Part shown: piece by piece, positions 16,198-23,315 of the stretch
Numbering within the stretch: the first letter of the stretch is position 1
Layout: each line of letters begins with the position of its first letter
Assembly (NCBI RefSeq): GCF_051955275.1
Contig: NZ_JBQCGW010000187.1
Span: forward strand, 12,244-76,243
Length of the DNA stretch: 64,000 bases
Reading direction: 5' to 3'
Source of the DNA: Pseudobacter sp051955275
Lineage (GTDB): Bacteria > Bacteroidota > Bacteroidia > Chitinophagales > Chitinophagaceae
Program-made: the position numbers and the translations under genes
The notes under the pieces: generated by a model
Seen by the model: the letters and a program-made list of their open reading frames with translations, nothing else
Told to the model about the DNA's origin: nothing
Database searches by the model: none

Positions 16198-16260
16198 CGC
16201 CTGTCAATAGCCGAAAAGGCAATAATCATATTTGGTTCATCCGCATAAAACTTTCTTCTC

Positions 16261-17169
16261 TTGACCAACTGGCCATCAATGCTGGAAATGATCAGAAGCG
16301 GCAATCGCAAGAGCCTGGCCCGCGCCATCTCTTATGTGGAGAATGAAGTGCCCGGTTATGACCGCATGCTGGCTGCCATCCCCGCCAATGATCATACAAA
16401 GATCATCGGCATCACAGGCCCGCCCGGTGCAGGTAAATCCACGCTGGTGGACGCCCTCATCGGAGTACTGGCCGGTAAGGGAAAAAAAGTGGGCGTACTC
16501 TGCGTAGACCCTTCGTCGCCCTTCAATTTCGGCGCTTTACTGGGAGACCGCATCCGTATGAGCGAATGGTACGATCATCCTGGCGTATATATCCGATCCC
16601 TCGCTACAAGAGGCTCCCTGGGAGGATTGCATCCCCGTATCATCGAGATCACGGAACTGATGAAGGCCGCCGATTTCGATTATGTGATCGTGGAAACGGT
16701 TGGCGTAGGGCAAAGCGAAGTGGAGATCGTGGGCCTTGCCGATGTTACCATAGTGGTGGTAGTTCCCGAAGCCGGTGATGAAGTACAGACCATGAAGGCA
16801 GGACTCATGGAAATAGCCGACATCTTTGTGGTAAACAAATCAGACCGCCCCGGTGCAGATCTTTTTGTGAAAAACCTGCGACTGATGCTGGCACCCGTTT
16901 TTTCCACGCATCAGTATGAGATCCCTGTAGTGAAGACCATCGCCTCCGAGAAAGAAGGAGTTGATCAACTCTTTGAAAAGGTTCACGAATTCCTGCAACA
17001 TCCCGTACAGGCCTCCAAAAAACCATGGCTGCTTACAGAACGCGCATGGTTCCTCATTCAGCAATACAAAATGAAAGAGCTGGATAAAGACAGGCTGAAA
17101 ACTGCTATAGAAGCCAGTTTGCAGGAGGGGCATTTCAACCTCTACCGCTTTGTACAATCCTGGCTCTGA
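16261..17169 (+). CDS. meaB: MeaB/ArgK-type G-protein chaperone of methylmalonyl-CoA mutase
   Basis: A G3E-family GTPase of 302 residues that gates cobalamin loading and protects methylmalonyl-CoA mutase. Walker A is GPPGAGKST at 53-61, Walker B/G3 lies in DYVIVETVGVGQSE, and the base-recognition motif is VVNKSDRPGAD. The mutase genes are not in this window. The start is a TTG at 16261 (MTNWPSMLEM); ATG codons at 16279 and 16288 would remove six or nine residues and are possible. The last codons overlap the first of two GTTCACCG repeats that precede the lipoprotein operon. The older name ArgK for this family is a misnomer. Confidence 0.92.
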   Translation: MTNWPSMLEMIRSGNRKSLARAISYVENEVPGYDRMLAAIPANDHTKIIGITGPPGAGKSTLVDALIGVLAGKGKKVGVLCVDPSSPFNFGALLGDRIRMSEWYDHPGVYIRSLATRGSLGGLHPRIIEITELMKAADFDYVIVETVGVGQSEVEIVGLADVTIVVVVPEAGDEVQTMKAGLMEIADIFVVNKSDRPGADLFVKNLRLMLAPVFSTHQYEIPVVKTIASEKEGVDQLFEKVHEFLQHPVQASKKPWLLTERAWFLIQQYKMKELDKDRLKTAIEASLQEGHFNLYRFVQSWL

Positions 17170-17199
17170 CGTTCACCGCCTTACAATACATGTTCACCG
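17169..17199 (+). promoter_or_regulatory. Candidate LytTR operator: GTTCACCG direct repeat, 21-base period
   Basis: ACGTTCACCG at 17169-17178 and ATGTTCACCG at 17190-17199 are direct repeats exactly 21 bases apart, two helical turns. This is the geometry of LytTR-domain binding sites (AgrA, AlgR type), whose known core includes GTT and a purine. The LytTR regulator is encoded in the operon that follows. The pair lies upstream of a -7 box at 17230-17237 with a poor -33, as at activator-dependent promoters. Confidence 0.45.
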
Positions 17200-17229
17200 A
17201 ATTGGTTTTATTACCAGATACTGTCCGGG

Positions 17230-17237
17230 TAGTTTTG
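17230..17237 (+). promoter_or_regulatory. -7 box (TAGTTTTG) for the lipoprotein/LytS/LytTR operon
   Basis: TAGTTTTG matches TAnnTTTG and ends 19 bases before the first lipoprotein start. The nearest TTG (17202-17204) is 25 bases away, longer than the normal 19-20, which would suit a promoter that needs an activator. Confidence 0.35.
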
Positions 17238-17256
17238 GTGTATTAAAACAAATGGT

Positions 17257-17880
17257 ATGAAAAAACTATTTCCCCTTACCGGATTGCTGCTGGTCATCTT
17301 TCTGATGCCCGGCTGCCTTACCGCTCTTCATCCCCTGTTCACAGAAAAAGAATTATTCCACGAACCACGCCTGCTGGGAGTCTGGAAGGTGAAGGGAGAA
17401 GATGCAATGACCGTTGCTTTTGAAAAAGGCAATCCTGATACCTTCAGTGAACTGCCTGAAGTATTGCAGAATGCCTCAGAAAAGGCTTACACCGTTACAG
17501 TAAAAGAAAATGGACAAATCGTTCAGAAGTTCTTTGCGTTCCCTACCAAACTCGGAGATGCATTGTATCTGGATTATTTCTCCAGCACCACACCCAAACA
17601 GAACAGCTACGACAATTTCTACAAAGCACATTTCACGGCTATGCACAGTTTCTATCGTATACAGTTTGATAAGAACGGCAGTTTCAAAGCCAGCAGGCTC
17701 AAAGGGGATTACCTGGCCGACCTGATCAGGAACAAGCAAATACGTATCCGCCATGAAGAAAGACCTGACGGCTCTTTTGTGATCACTGCCCCTACCTCAG
17801 AACTGCAACAGTATGTACTGAAATACGGACAGAACCCCGAAGCTTACGAAAGCAGTGAAACCTATTCAAAGATCAATTAA
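17257..17880 (+). CDS. Lipoprotein of unknown function, paralogue of the next gene
   Basis: A 207-residue secreted lipoprotein with signal peptide and lipobox FLMPGC (Cys20). I do not recognise a named domain. It shares a pattern with the following gene: a Cys-x-Thr start with His/Gln-Pro-Leu, then PRLLGVWKV early in the mature protein, and near the end RHEERPDGSFVITA followed by SELQQYVLKYG. The GVW element and C-terminal ELQQ element suggest a small lipocalin-like or beta-sandwich sensor fold, but that is a guess. It is the first gene of a four-gene operon; the second lipoprotein starts 10 bases after its stop and a LytS/LytTR pair follows. It may feed an envelope signal to the kinase. Confidence 0.75.
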   Translation: MKKLFPLTGLLLVIFLMPGCLTALHPLFTEKELFHEPRLLGVWKVKGEDAMTVAFEKGNPDTFSELPEVLQNASEKAYTVTVKENGQIVQKFFAFPTKLGDALYLDYFSSTTPKQNSYDNFYKAHFTAMHSFYRIQFDKNGSFKASRLKGDYLADLIRNKQIRIRHEERPDGSFVITAPTSELQQYVLKYGQNPEAYESSETYSKIN

Positions 17881-17890
17881 ACCCTGCACC

Positions 17891-18547
17891 ATGAAACCGA
17901 TCCTGATAGCATTAAGCATTCTCATGCTGGCAACCAGTTCCTGCGTTACTTCCGTGCAGCCGCTGGTCAGCAAAAACAAAATGATCACCGATCCGCGCAT
18001 TACTGGGGTGTGGATGCAGAATGGAACAGAGGTTACCATCGAACCGTTCTCTACCAGCGGGCTTAGCAGAGAATGGGAAAATCTGCTGAACGGAAAACAG
18101 TTGGATACAAAAAAGGAAAATGCCGAGGCAATCAAAAAATTATATGTCGTCTCCTATAAAAAGGAAGACCGTGTTTATCAATTACTGTTTTCCCTGATTC
18201 GTATAAACGGAAATCTTTTCGGAGACCTGTACCCTGCTGAAATGCTCGACAAGTTTGATCCGGAAGCTGGTTTTGGAACGGACAATGATTTTCTGCCGGG
18301 ATACACCATTGCACGCCTGGCAATAAAAGACAGGGCAAACCTGTCCATCGAATTCCTGGATGGCGAACTGATCAAAAAGCAGGTACTGGCCGGGAATATG
18401 CGGCTGAAACATGAGTATGACCCGCTTTTTGGAACATTTATGATCACAGCCAGTTCGGAGGAGCTGCAGCAGTTCCTGGGAAAATATGGGAATGATGCCC
18501 GCTTCTTTCCTTCCGGGAATTCCATTAATTTAAAGCGGAAAGGATAA
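17891..18547 (+). CDS. Lipoprotein of unknown function, tandem paralogue
   Basis: A 218-residue lipoprotein starting at 17891 (MKPILIALSILML, lipobox ATSSC). The frame is open from 17855, but the first part would overlap the previous gene and spoil the signal peptide. It matches the preceding gene at the mature N-terminus (CVTSVQPL), at PRITGVWMQ, and at the C-terminus (LKHEYDPLFGTFMITA, then EELQQFLGKYG). The two genes are therefore a tandem duplication, now well diverged. It is 6 bases upstream of the sensor kinase gene, so co-expression with the two-component system is very likely. No catalytic motif is visible. Confidence 0.75.
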   Translation: MKPILIALSILMLATSSCVTSVQPLVSKNKMITDPRITGVWMQNGTEVTIEPFSTSGLSREWENLLNGKQLDTKKENAEAIKKLYVVSYKKEDRVYQLLFSLIRINGNLFGDLYPAEMLDKFDPEAGFGTDNDFLPGYTIARLAIKDRANLSIEFLDGELIKKQVLAGNMRLKHEYDPLFGTFMITASSEELQQFLGKYGNDARFFPSGNSINLKRKG

Positions 18548-18553
18548 AAGTAA

Positions 18554-19600
18554 ATGATGGCCATCCGTAACATATCATTGAAGCATCGCATGGCAAGATG
18601 CATGCAGCACCTCGTTTTCTGGGTGCTGCTTTTCATGTTGTTCCTGCAGGTATTCAGGAATGGCGACAGCATAGCAAAGGTGGATTATGTGTATGCTTTC
18701 CTGTTTCATGCCACCATCATTCCGGCGGTGTACATCAATCTCCTCTGGCTGCTTCCTTCTTTTGCGCATGCCTGGAAATGGCCGCTGTACCTGACATTGG
18801 TACTTTTGCTGATTGCCGTTTTCACTACACTTAATTATTTCTTCTTCCAGGACTGGAGCCAATACCTGCTGCCGGATTTCTTCTTTATTTCCTATTTCAG
18901 CTGGTGGCAGGTCAGCGCCTTTTTCTTTTTCTACCTGATCATTACTTCATTGTTGAAATTTTCCAGAAGCTGGTTTGAAGTGAATGCATTGCAGAAACAG
19001 TTACTGGAAACGGAAAAAGGAAAAGTGCAGATGGAATTACGGGCATTACAGGCCCAGGTGAATCCCCATTTCTTTTTCAATACACTCAATGGTATTTATT
19101 CCATGAGCCTGCACCAGGATCAGCGACTGCCTGATACAGTGCTGAAATTATCTCAACTGATGCGGTACTTCCTGTATGAAGCAGGCGAACAATGGGTATT
19201 GCTGGAAAAAGAATGGCAGGCATTGCTGGACTATATCTCGTTACAGCAACTGCGTGCAGGGCAGTCACTACAGGTAACCACATCCGTGAATGGACAGATC
19301 AACCGCCAGGAGCTGGCCCCCCTCATCCTTATTGCTTTCCTTGAAAATGCTTTCAAACATGGTGGACGGAATAATGAAAATAATTTTATTCATATTGACC
19401 TGGATGCAGCTGGCGACATGCTGCATTACCGGATCATCAATTCAATCGGGATCAGCAATGAAGTAGAGAAAAAACAACCGGGAGGACTGGGGATGGAGAA
19501 TGTAAAAAGAAGACTGCAATTGCTTTATCCGCTTAAACACCAGTTGCAGATCACTGATAACGGACAGGAATTTATTGCTGATCTTCGAATTCAAATATGA
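18554..19600 (+). CDS. LytS/YehU-type sensor histidine kinase
   Basis: A 348-residue membrane kinase. Four hydrophobic segments span about residues 18-35, 45-68, 76-98 and 108-134, with almost no periplasmic domain. A short coiled linker (150-168) leads to the His_kinase domain (PF06580 type): phospho-acceptor His172 in QVNPHFFFNTLNG. The HATPase part shows LIAFLENAFKHG (N box) and GGLGMENVKRRL (G box). This is the standard Bacteroidota LytS-like architecture, which senses membrane state or ligand through its membrane helices. It overlaps the regulator gene by 4 bases (ATGA), so the two form a cognate pair. The two upstream lipoproteins are the likely signal partners. A second Met follows the first directly. 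Confidence 0.9.
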   Translation: MMAIRNISLKHRMARCMQHLVFWVLLFMLFLQVFRNGDSIAKVDYVYAFLFHATIIPAVYINLLWLLPSFAHAWKWPLYLTLVLLLIAVFTTLNYFFFQDWSQYLLPDFFFISYFSWWQVSAFFFFYLIITSLLKFSRSWFEVNALQKQLLETEKGKVQMELRALQAQVNPHFFFNTLNGIYSMSLHQDQRLPDTVLKLSQLMRYFLYEAGEQWVLLEKEWQALLDYISLQQLRAGQSLQVTTSVNGQINRQELAPLILIAFLENAFKHGGRNNENNFIHIDLDAAGDMLHYRIINSIGISNEVEKKQPGGLGMENVKRRLQLLYPLKHQLQITDNGQEFIADLRIQI

Positions 19601-20289
19601 GAAATTCCTTTAAGTGCCTGGTGATAGAAGACGAGCCACTGGCTCAGGATGTGCTGAAGAAATTCATCACAGATCATCCCAGCCTGCAATTGCTGGCTGT
19701 TTGCAACAATGCACTGGATGCACAGGCTTATATTGCCAGCCAGGAAGTTGATATCCTATTCCTGGATATCAACCTGCCGGTACTTTCCGGAACTGGCTTT
19801 CTCAAAACACTCAAGCAGGCGCCACTGGTGATCTTCACTACTGCCTATCCTGAATATGCAGTGGAAGGTTTTGAACTGGACGCCATCGATTATTTACTGA
19901 AGCCATTTTCGTTTGAGCGCTTCCTGCGTGCGGTGAACAAAGCGCTCGAAAAACTGCAGCAGAAAGGGCTCCGGCAGGATGCTGCCATCTTTATCCGGGC
20001 AGATAAGAAAGTGTACAACATTTTAGTCAGTGAAATTCTGTACCTGGAAGCCCTGGATGATTATGTGAAACTGGTTACTGCGCAACAGCAATACATGGTA
20101 CATGACACTCTTAAAAATCTAAGTGAGCAATTACCTGCTACCGCGTTCTTGCGTATACACAAAAGTTTTGTGATAGCATTGAGTAAGATCAATTACGTGG
20201 AGGGTAATTATATAAAGCTTGGCGCGAAGGACATTCCTGTGGGCGCCTCCTACAAAGACGAACTTAAACGGGTGCTGGGAATCGGGTGA
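19597..20289 (+). CDS. LytTR-family response regulator
   Basis: A 230-residue DNA-binding response regulator. The receiver domain covers residues 5-120: acidic pair Glu11-Asp12, phospho-acceptor Asp57 in LFLDINLPVLSG, Thr in FTTAYPEYA and Lys in YLLKPFS. The LytTR domain covers about 135-230 (IFIRADKKVYNILVSEILYLEALDDYV; RIHKSFVIALSKINYVEG). LytTR proteins bind imperfect direct repeats 21-22 bases apart. Such a pair (GTTCACCG) lies ahead of this operon, so positive autoregulation is plausible. Start and kinase stop overlap as ATGA. The gene ends 3 bases before the convergent CxxC protein gene. Confidence 0.92.
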   Translation: MRNSFKCLVIEDEPLAQDVLKKFITDHPSLQLLAVCNNALDAQAYIASQEVDILFLDINLPVLSGTGFLKTLKQAPLVIFTTAYPEYAVEGFELDAIDYLLKPFSFERFLRAVNKALEKLQQKGLRQDAAIFIRADKKVYNILVSEILYLEALDDYVKLVTAQQQYMVHDTLKNLSEQLPATAFLRIHKSFVIALSKINYVEGNYIKLGAKDIPVGASYKDELKRVLGIG

Positions 20290-20292
20290 ATA

Positions 20293-20511
20293 CTATGATT
20301 CTTTATTGCCTTTGTACCACCTGTAGGCAACAATACCAATGATGGCTATTGGTGTAAATGCGAGGTAAACGATCCCGGTATTCAGTGCCTTTGCAGGCTT
20401 CTCGCCCAGTTGCTGAGCGGTTTTGGTGCAAATAGAACATTGCGCAACAGCCGCAGTTGCCGAGGCAACAACGATGCTTACTATGAAGATGATCTTACGC
20501 CACGTTTTCAT
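20293..20511 (-). CDS. Small CxxC membrane protein, conserved in Bacteroidota
   Basis: A 72-residue protein starting at 20511 (MKTWRKIIFIVSIVV). It has a signal-like first helix ending near AVAQ, then the motif CSICTK (two Cys in CxxC spacing), then GLN-like KALNTGIVYLAFTP and a second hydrophobic helix with a basic, charged tail. I recall similar short proteins with a CxxC and GI.YL pattern in many Bacteroidota; none has a known function. The two cysteines would face the periplasm and could form a disulfide or bind metal or haem. It has its own promoter (20533-20562) and ends 3 bases from the response regulator gene. The frame reaches to 20535, which would run into the promoter. Confidence 0.7.
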   Translation of the reverse strand: MKTWRKIIFIVSIVVASATAAVAQCSICTKTAQQLGEKPAKALNTGIVYLAFTPIAIIGIVAYRWYKGNKES

Positions 20512-20532
20512 GATCCTGGGATTGTTGAGATG

Positions 20533-20562
20533 CAAAAATACAACTCAAATCAATAGTACAAA
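20533..20562 (-). promoter_or_regulatory. Promoter TTTG-N18-TATTTTTG for the CxxC gene
   Basis: On the minus strand TTTG (20562-20559) is followed after 18 bases by TATTTTTG (20540-20533), a close match to the Bacteroidota consensus. The box ends 21 bases before the ATG at 20511 and supports that start. Confidence 0.5.
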
Positions 20563-20710
20563 GCAGTATTTGCAACCAGTAAAAATTACCATTAAACAGG
20601 GCGAATGGCGAATATGGCCTGATTTTCCGGCTTTACTTCTGCATATCGATGGGCAGGAGTGTTTATGGATTGCTGATAAAGTGATGAATTACCTGTAACG
20701 CTACAAAACA

Positions 20711-20742
20711 AAAATGGTGTATCATGAATGACACACCATTTT
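20711..20742 (-). terminator. Bidirectional terminator hairpin after the PepSY-like gene
   Basis: AAAATGGTGT (20711-20720) pairs with ACACCATTTT (20733-20742). The inner bases TCAT/ATGA can extend the stem. A-rich and T-rich flanks on both sides make it work in either direction. It is the likely end of the minus-strand gene at 20849-21295. Confidence 0.7.
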
Positions 20743-20848
20743 TTGTGCAGACTTTTTCTGCGAACACATGAGAAATTGACGTTGATTCTTGTTCTGATCA
20801 GATTTACTGATCTTTGTTTTTCGGTTATACTTGAATGTCAAGTCCTGA

Positions 20849-21295
20849 TTATGCAGGTTTCTTAACGCGGCTATACACTTCCCATCCATTTGTTCCGGAG
20901 GATTTCAGTACTACAGTATGTGTACTGTTCTCAAGTGTAACATAATATGCAGTTGAACTGTCGTTGCTCATCTCAAAGAGGTCTGTGATCCAGTAGTTGC
21001 TATGGCTTTTTTTCAGATCGGCCAGCAGGTTGATAGGCAGTTGCGAGGAAACGATATTCCTTGTAACGCCCAGCAGCTCTCCTTCCTGTGAGTAGAAGGC
21101 AAACATCACCTGGCTGTTGAGTTTGAAAGTAGCTTTTGCGAATTTCTCTTTCACTTCCCACTGCACATTCTGTGCACCTGCGAAGTCTTTATTGAAAGCG
21201 CTGGAAATTCTTTCGTTTACTGATTCGAGAACGTTGGCGAAGGTTGTGCTTAATCCTGTCAGAAGAATCATTGCAACTATAATAAACTTTTTCAT
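20849..21295 (-). CDS. PepSY-like periplasmic protein (BLIP-like fold), copy 1
   Basis: A 148-residue exported protein with a signal peptide (MKKFIIVAMILLTGLSTTFAN). The mature part has the arrangement of the putative beta-lactamase-inhibitor-like PepSY family: SAFNKDFAGAQNVQW, a strand carrying the FKLNSQVMFAFYSQEGELLG block, then LPINLLADLKKS and a final strand with WEVYSRVKK. A paralogue with the same order of motifs lies at 60808-61248. Function is unknown; such proteins are abundant and often stress-induced. The upstream DNA carries AAC/CGT elements of an extracytoplasmic-function sigma promoter (21377-21405) and no TAnnTTTG box. That sets it apart from its neighbours. Confidence 0.78.
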   Translation of the reverse strand: MKKFIIVAMILLTGLSTTFANVLESVNERISSAFNKDFAGAQNVQWEVKEKFAKATFKLNSQVMFAFYSQEGELLGVTRNIVSSQLPINLLADLKKSHSNYWITDLFEMSNDSSTAYYVTLENSTHTVVLKSSGTNGWEVYSRVKKPA

Positions 21296-21376
21296 TTTGA
21301 ATATTTTTAGAAAGGTGTTTTAATTGTTTGTTGGTTTCACTTTTAAAGCAGCTGCGCGTTTGCTTGTATACATAAT

Positions 21377-21405
21377 AAGACGCAGCACTTTTCCCGATGT
21401 TACAA
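21377..21405 (-). promoter_or_regulatory. Candidate ECF-sigma promoter: GTAAC-N16-CGTCTT
   Basis: On the minus strand GTAAC (21403-21399) and CGTCTT (21382-21377) are separated by 16 bases. AAC at -35 and CGT at -10 are the hallmarks of many ECF sigma factors. Transcription would begin near 21370 and leave a leader of about 75 bases before the PepSY-like gene. Confidence 0.45.
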
Positions 21406-21455
21406 TCCGGTTGCATGAAATTTCCACTTTAACAATTAAATCCTTTCATACGGAT

Positions 21456-22316
21456 TTATTGCCGCTCACCCTCGAAAGGAATGTCTTTCCAGCTGTTACG
21501 CCGGACTACGGTGGTGCCGGAAATGCGGTCGTGCCAGTTTTTGCCCCATAAAAACGAGAATCTGTCAAAGGGAATGAGACGGCCCAGTGAGCGCAGTAAA
21601 ACTTTGCGGACAGACATAGGGGATCTGAGACCAACAGGGCAGGAATTGGTCAGGCTTTGACCGGGTGTTTGGCCAAGGAACGCTTCGGAGAGGAAGAAGT
21701 AGAGGAAGTAAATGGCCACCATGCCGGAAATGATGAAGGTTACCTGCAGATAGGTCATTGTTGATTGCAGGAAAACTACCCAGAATTCGGTGATCGCATA
21801 AAAGAACAAAAGGTCTGTTACATGGTGCAGGAACCGGTTCCATTTACCGGGCGTTTCCCAGAGCGTATAATCAGAGAGATTGATCCGGAAAATATCCTTT
21901 TGCGGAACACCTTTCCAAAGTACTGCTGATATGATTATCATCAGGCTTAGGCGTATAAGCCCCCAAAATCCATTCGCATCATCCCAATTCTGCTTCCATT
22001 CTGCTATAAGAGTAAGCTGGTTCGCAATACTGGAAATGGTATACATGATGAAACTGCTGCGAAGGATATAAGCTGCAGTTTCTTTTTGTTTTTTCTGTGG
22101 ATTGAGAAAATAGCTGATGGAAACAACAATAAGGAATAGCATTATCAATTGATGTAATGCCAGCTTGATCACAAATATATACCTGTATGGTGCCACCCGG
22201 AAAGGCGATGTGAGAAAGGAATAGATATATCTTTCAACCGGGAATTCCCACAATGCATTGAAACCGATAATGAGCATCGGTATCAGCGCTATGGCAAACG
22301 GCACTGATCTTCTCAT
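21456..22316 (-). CDS. RDD family membrane protein, copy 2 of tandem pair
   Basis: A 286-residue integral membrane protein. Several hydrophobic helices fill the first 150 residues. The RDD domain follows at about 155-270: RFLHHVTDLLFFYAI (Arg-Asp pair of the name), then GQTPGQSLTNSCPVG, and RSLGRLIPFDRFSFLWGKNWHDRISGT. RDD proteins are poorly characterised; some transport ions or solutes. Here the domain sits at the C-terminal end after an extra helical region, and the same layout occurs in the gene just upstream. The start overlaps the upstream stop as ATGA, so the pair is translated together. Around 40% of residues look hydrophobic, and no signal peptide cleavage is evident. Confidence 0.8.
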   Translation of the reverse strand: MRRSVPFAIALIPMLIIGFNALWEFPVERYIYSFLTSPFRVAPYRYIFVIKLALHQLIMLFLIVVSISYFLNPQKKQKETAAYILRSSFIMYTISSIANQLTLIAEWKQNWDDANGFWGLIRLSLMIIISAVLWKGVPQKDIFRINLSDYTLWETPGKWNRFLHHVTDLLFFYAITEFWVVFLQSTMTYLQVTFIISGMVAIYFLYFFLSEAFLGQTPGQSLTNSCPVGLRSPMSVRKVLLRSLGRLIPFDRFSFLWGKNWHDRISGTTVVRRNSWKDIPFEGERQ

Positions 22317-23185
22317 GCCTGTTCTTTTGTATCTTCTCCTTCAAACACAATATCCTCCCAGCTGAATGCATGTACCACCGTAGTACTTGAAGCCTTGTCA
22401 TGCCATTTGCCATTCCACAGGAATGATAACGGATCAAAGGGAATGAGCCGCGCAAAACTTCTGCCAAGGATCTGACCGGTACTTAACCTTCCACCCACAC
22501 CCACCACGCAGGAACCAGTGAGGGCCTTGCCCAGGGTTTGACAGAACAGCGCTTCAGCAACAAAATAGTAGATAACGAAATTGATCAGGGAGACCAGATA
22601 AGAAAGCAGAACATTCTGATCATAATATTCATACACGCCGGCGGCCAGGAGCCAGTCGAACGACAGGCAGGTGAAAAAACAGGAATCTACAAAGTAATGA
22701 AGCAGCCTTTGGTTGCCGCCAGTGTAAGAAACCAGCTCGTAATCGGAAAGATTGATCCTGGGAATGGCATTGGCTGGCTTGTCCATCCATAACACAACAC
22801 CTATAAAAATGAAGATCAGGAAGCGGGCACCCAACGTGATATAGTTGAAAAGCTCTGGCCCGAAACCTCCCCTGAACATAATCAGGATTACAGATGGAAG
22901 TGAGAACAGCAGTTCCATTATGAACACCAGCCTGATCAGTGAATACAATTTATTCTTCATTGCCTGGTCTGAACTGAGCAGGTATACAATAGGAACGATT
23001 ATCATGAATGCTGTAGAAAGCTCAATCATTGTCCATTTAAAGAGGTCTGACCATCGCCGGGGTTCTGTCAGTGCCTCCGACAGCAATTGAACATAGTACT
23101 TTTCGGAAGAAAAGTTCCAGATAAAGAACCAACCGATATAAGTAAGCGGTATGAGGATGATGGCAGCGGTGGTGAGATTCTTCAT
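22313..23185 (-). CDS. RDD family membrane protein, copy 1 of tandem pair
   Basis: A 290-residue paralogue of the next gene, with the same design: N-terminal helices, NLSDYELVSYTGGNQRLLHYFVDSCFF at the RDD start, then EALFCQTLGKALTGSCVVG and RSFARLIPFDPLSFLWNGKWHDKASST. Shared tails include TTVV followed by SWED/SWKD and FEGE. The two copies differ most in the N-terminal helices. It is transcribed first and coupled to its partner by an ATGA overlap. Heterodimer formation is a possible reason for keeping both, but that is inference. It starts 130 bases from the typA stop, on the same strand and beyond the typA terminator. Confidence 0.8.
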   Translation of the reverse strand: MKNLTTAAIILIPLTYIGWFFIWNFSSEKYYVQLLSEALTEPRRWSDLFKWTMIELSTAFMIIVPIVYLLSSDQAMKNKLYSLIRLVFIMELLFSLPSVILIMFRGGFGPELFNYITLGARFLIFIFIGVVLWMDKPANAIPRINLSDYELVSYTGGNQRLLHYFVDSCFFTCLSFDWLLAAGVYEYYDQNVLLSYLVSLINFVIYYFVAEALFCQTLGKALTGSCVVGVGGRLSTGQILGRSFARLIPFDPLSFLWNGKWHDKASSTTVVHAFSWEDIVFEGEDTKEQA

Positions 23186-23261
23186 GGTAATGCTGGATGC
23201 GGTTTAATATGGAAGCTAATATAATCGTTTCGTTCCTTATTTCTAAATATGGTAAATGAAA

Positions 23262-23286
23262 AAGGCTGTCCGTTACAGACAGCCTT
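23262..23286 (-). terminator. Intrinsic terminator of typA
   Basis: AAGGCTGTC (23262-23270) pairs with GACAGCCTT (23278-23286) around a 7-base loop. Read on the minus strand the stem is followed by a T-run (TTTTC). Confidence 0.85.
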
Positions 23287-23315
23287 CAACTTAGATTATA
23301 TCAGAGAGCCGGTCC

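Larger units (their letters stand above)
20512..20848. other. Gene-free stretch between CxxC and PepSY-like genes
   Basis: These 337 bases hold the minus-strand promoter of the CxxC gene (20533-20562) and the terminator hairpin of the PepSY-like gene (20711-20742). The middle part (about 20570-20700) can be read on the + strand as a short peptide continuing an antisense frame, but no promoter or start supports it. I see nothing else. Confidence 0.5.

Noticed and set aside
20423..20698. Plus-strand frame of 91 codons ending in a Trp-rich stretch
   Set aside because: Half of it is antisense to the CxxC gene and its promoter; no start or promoter of its own.
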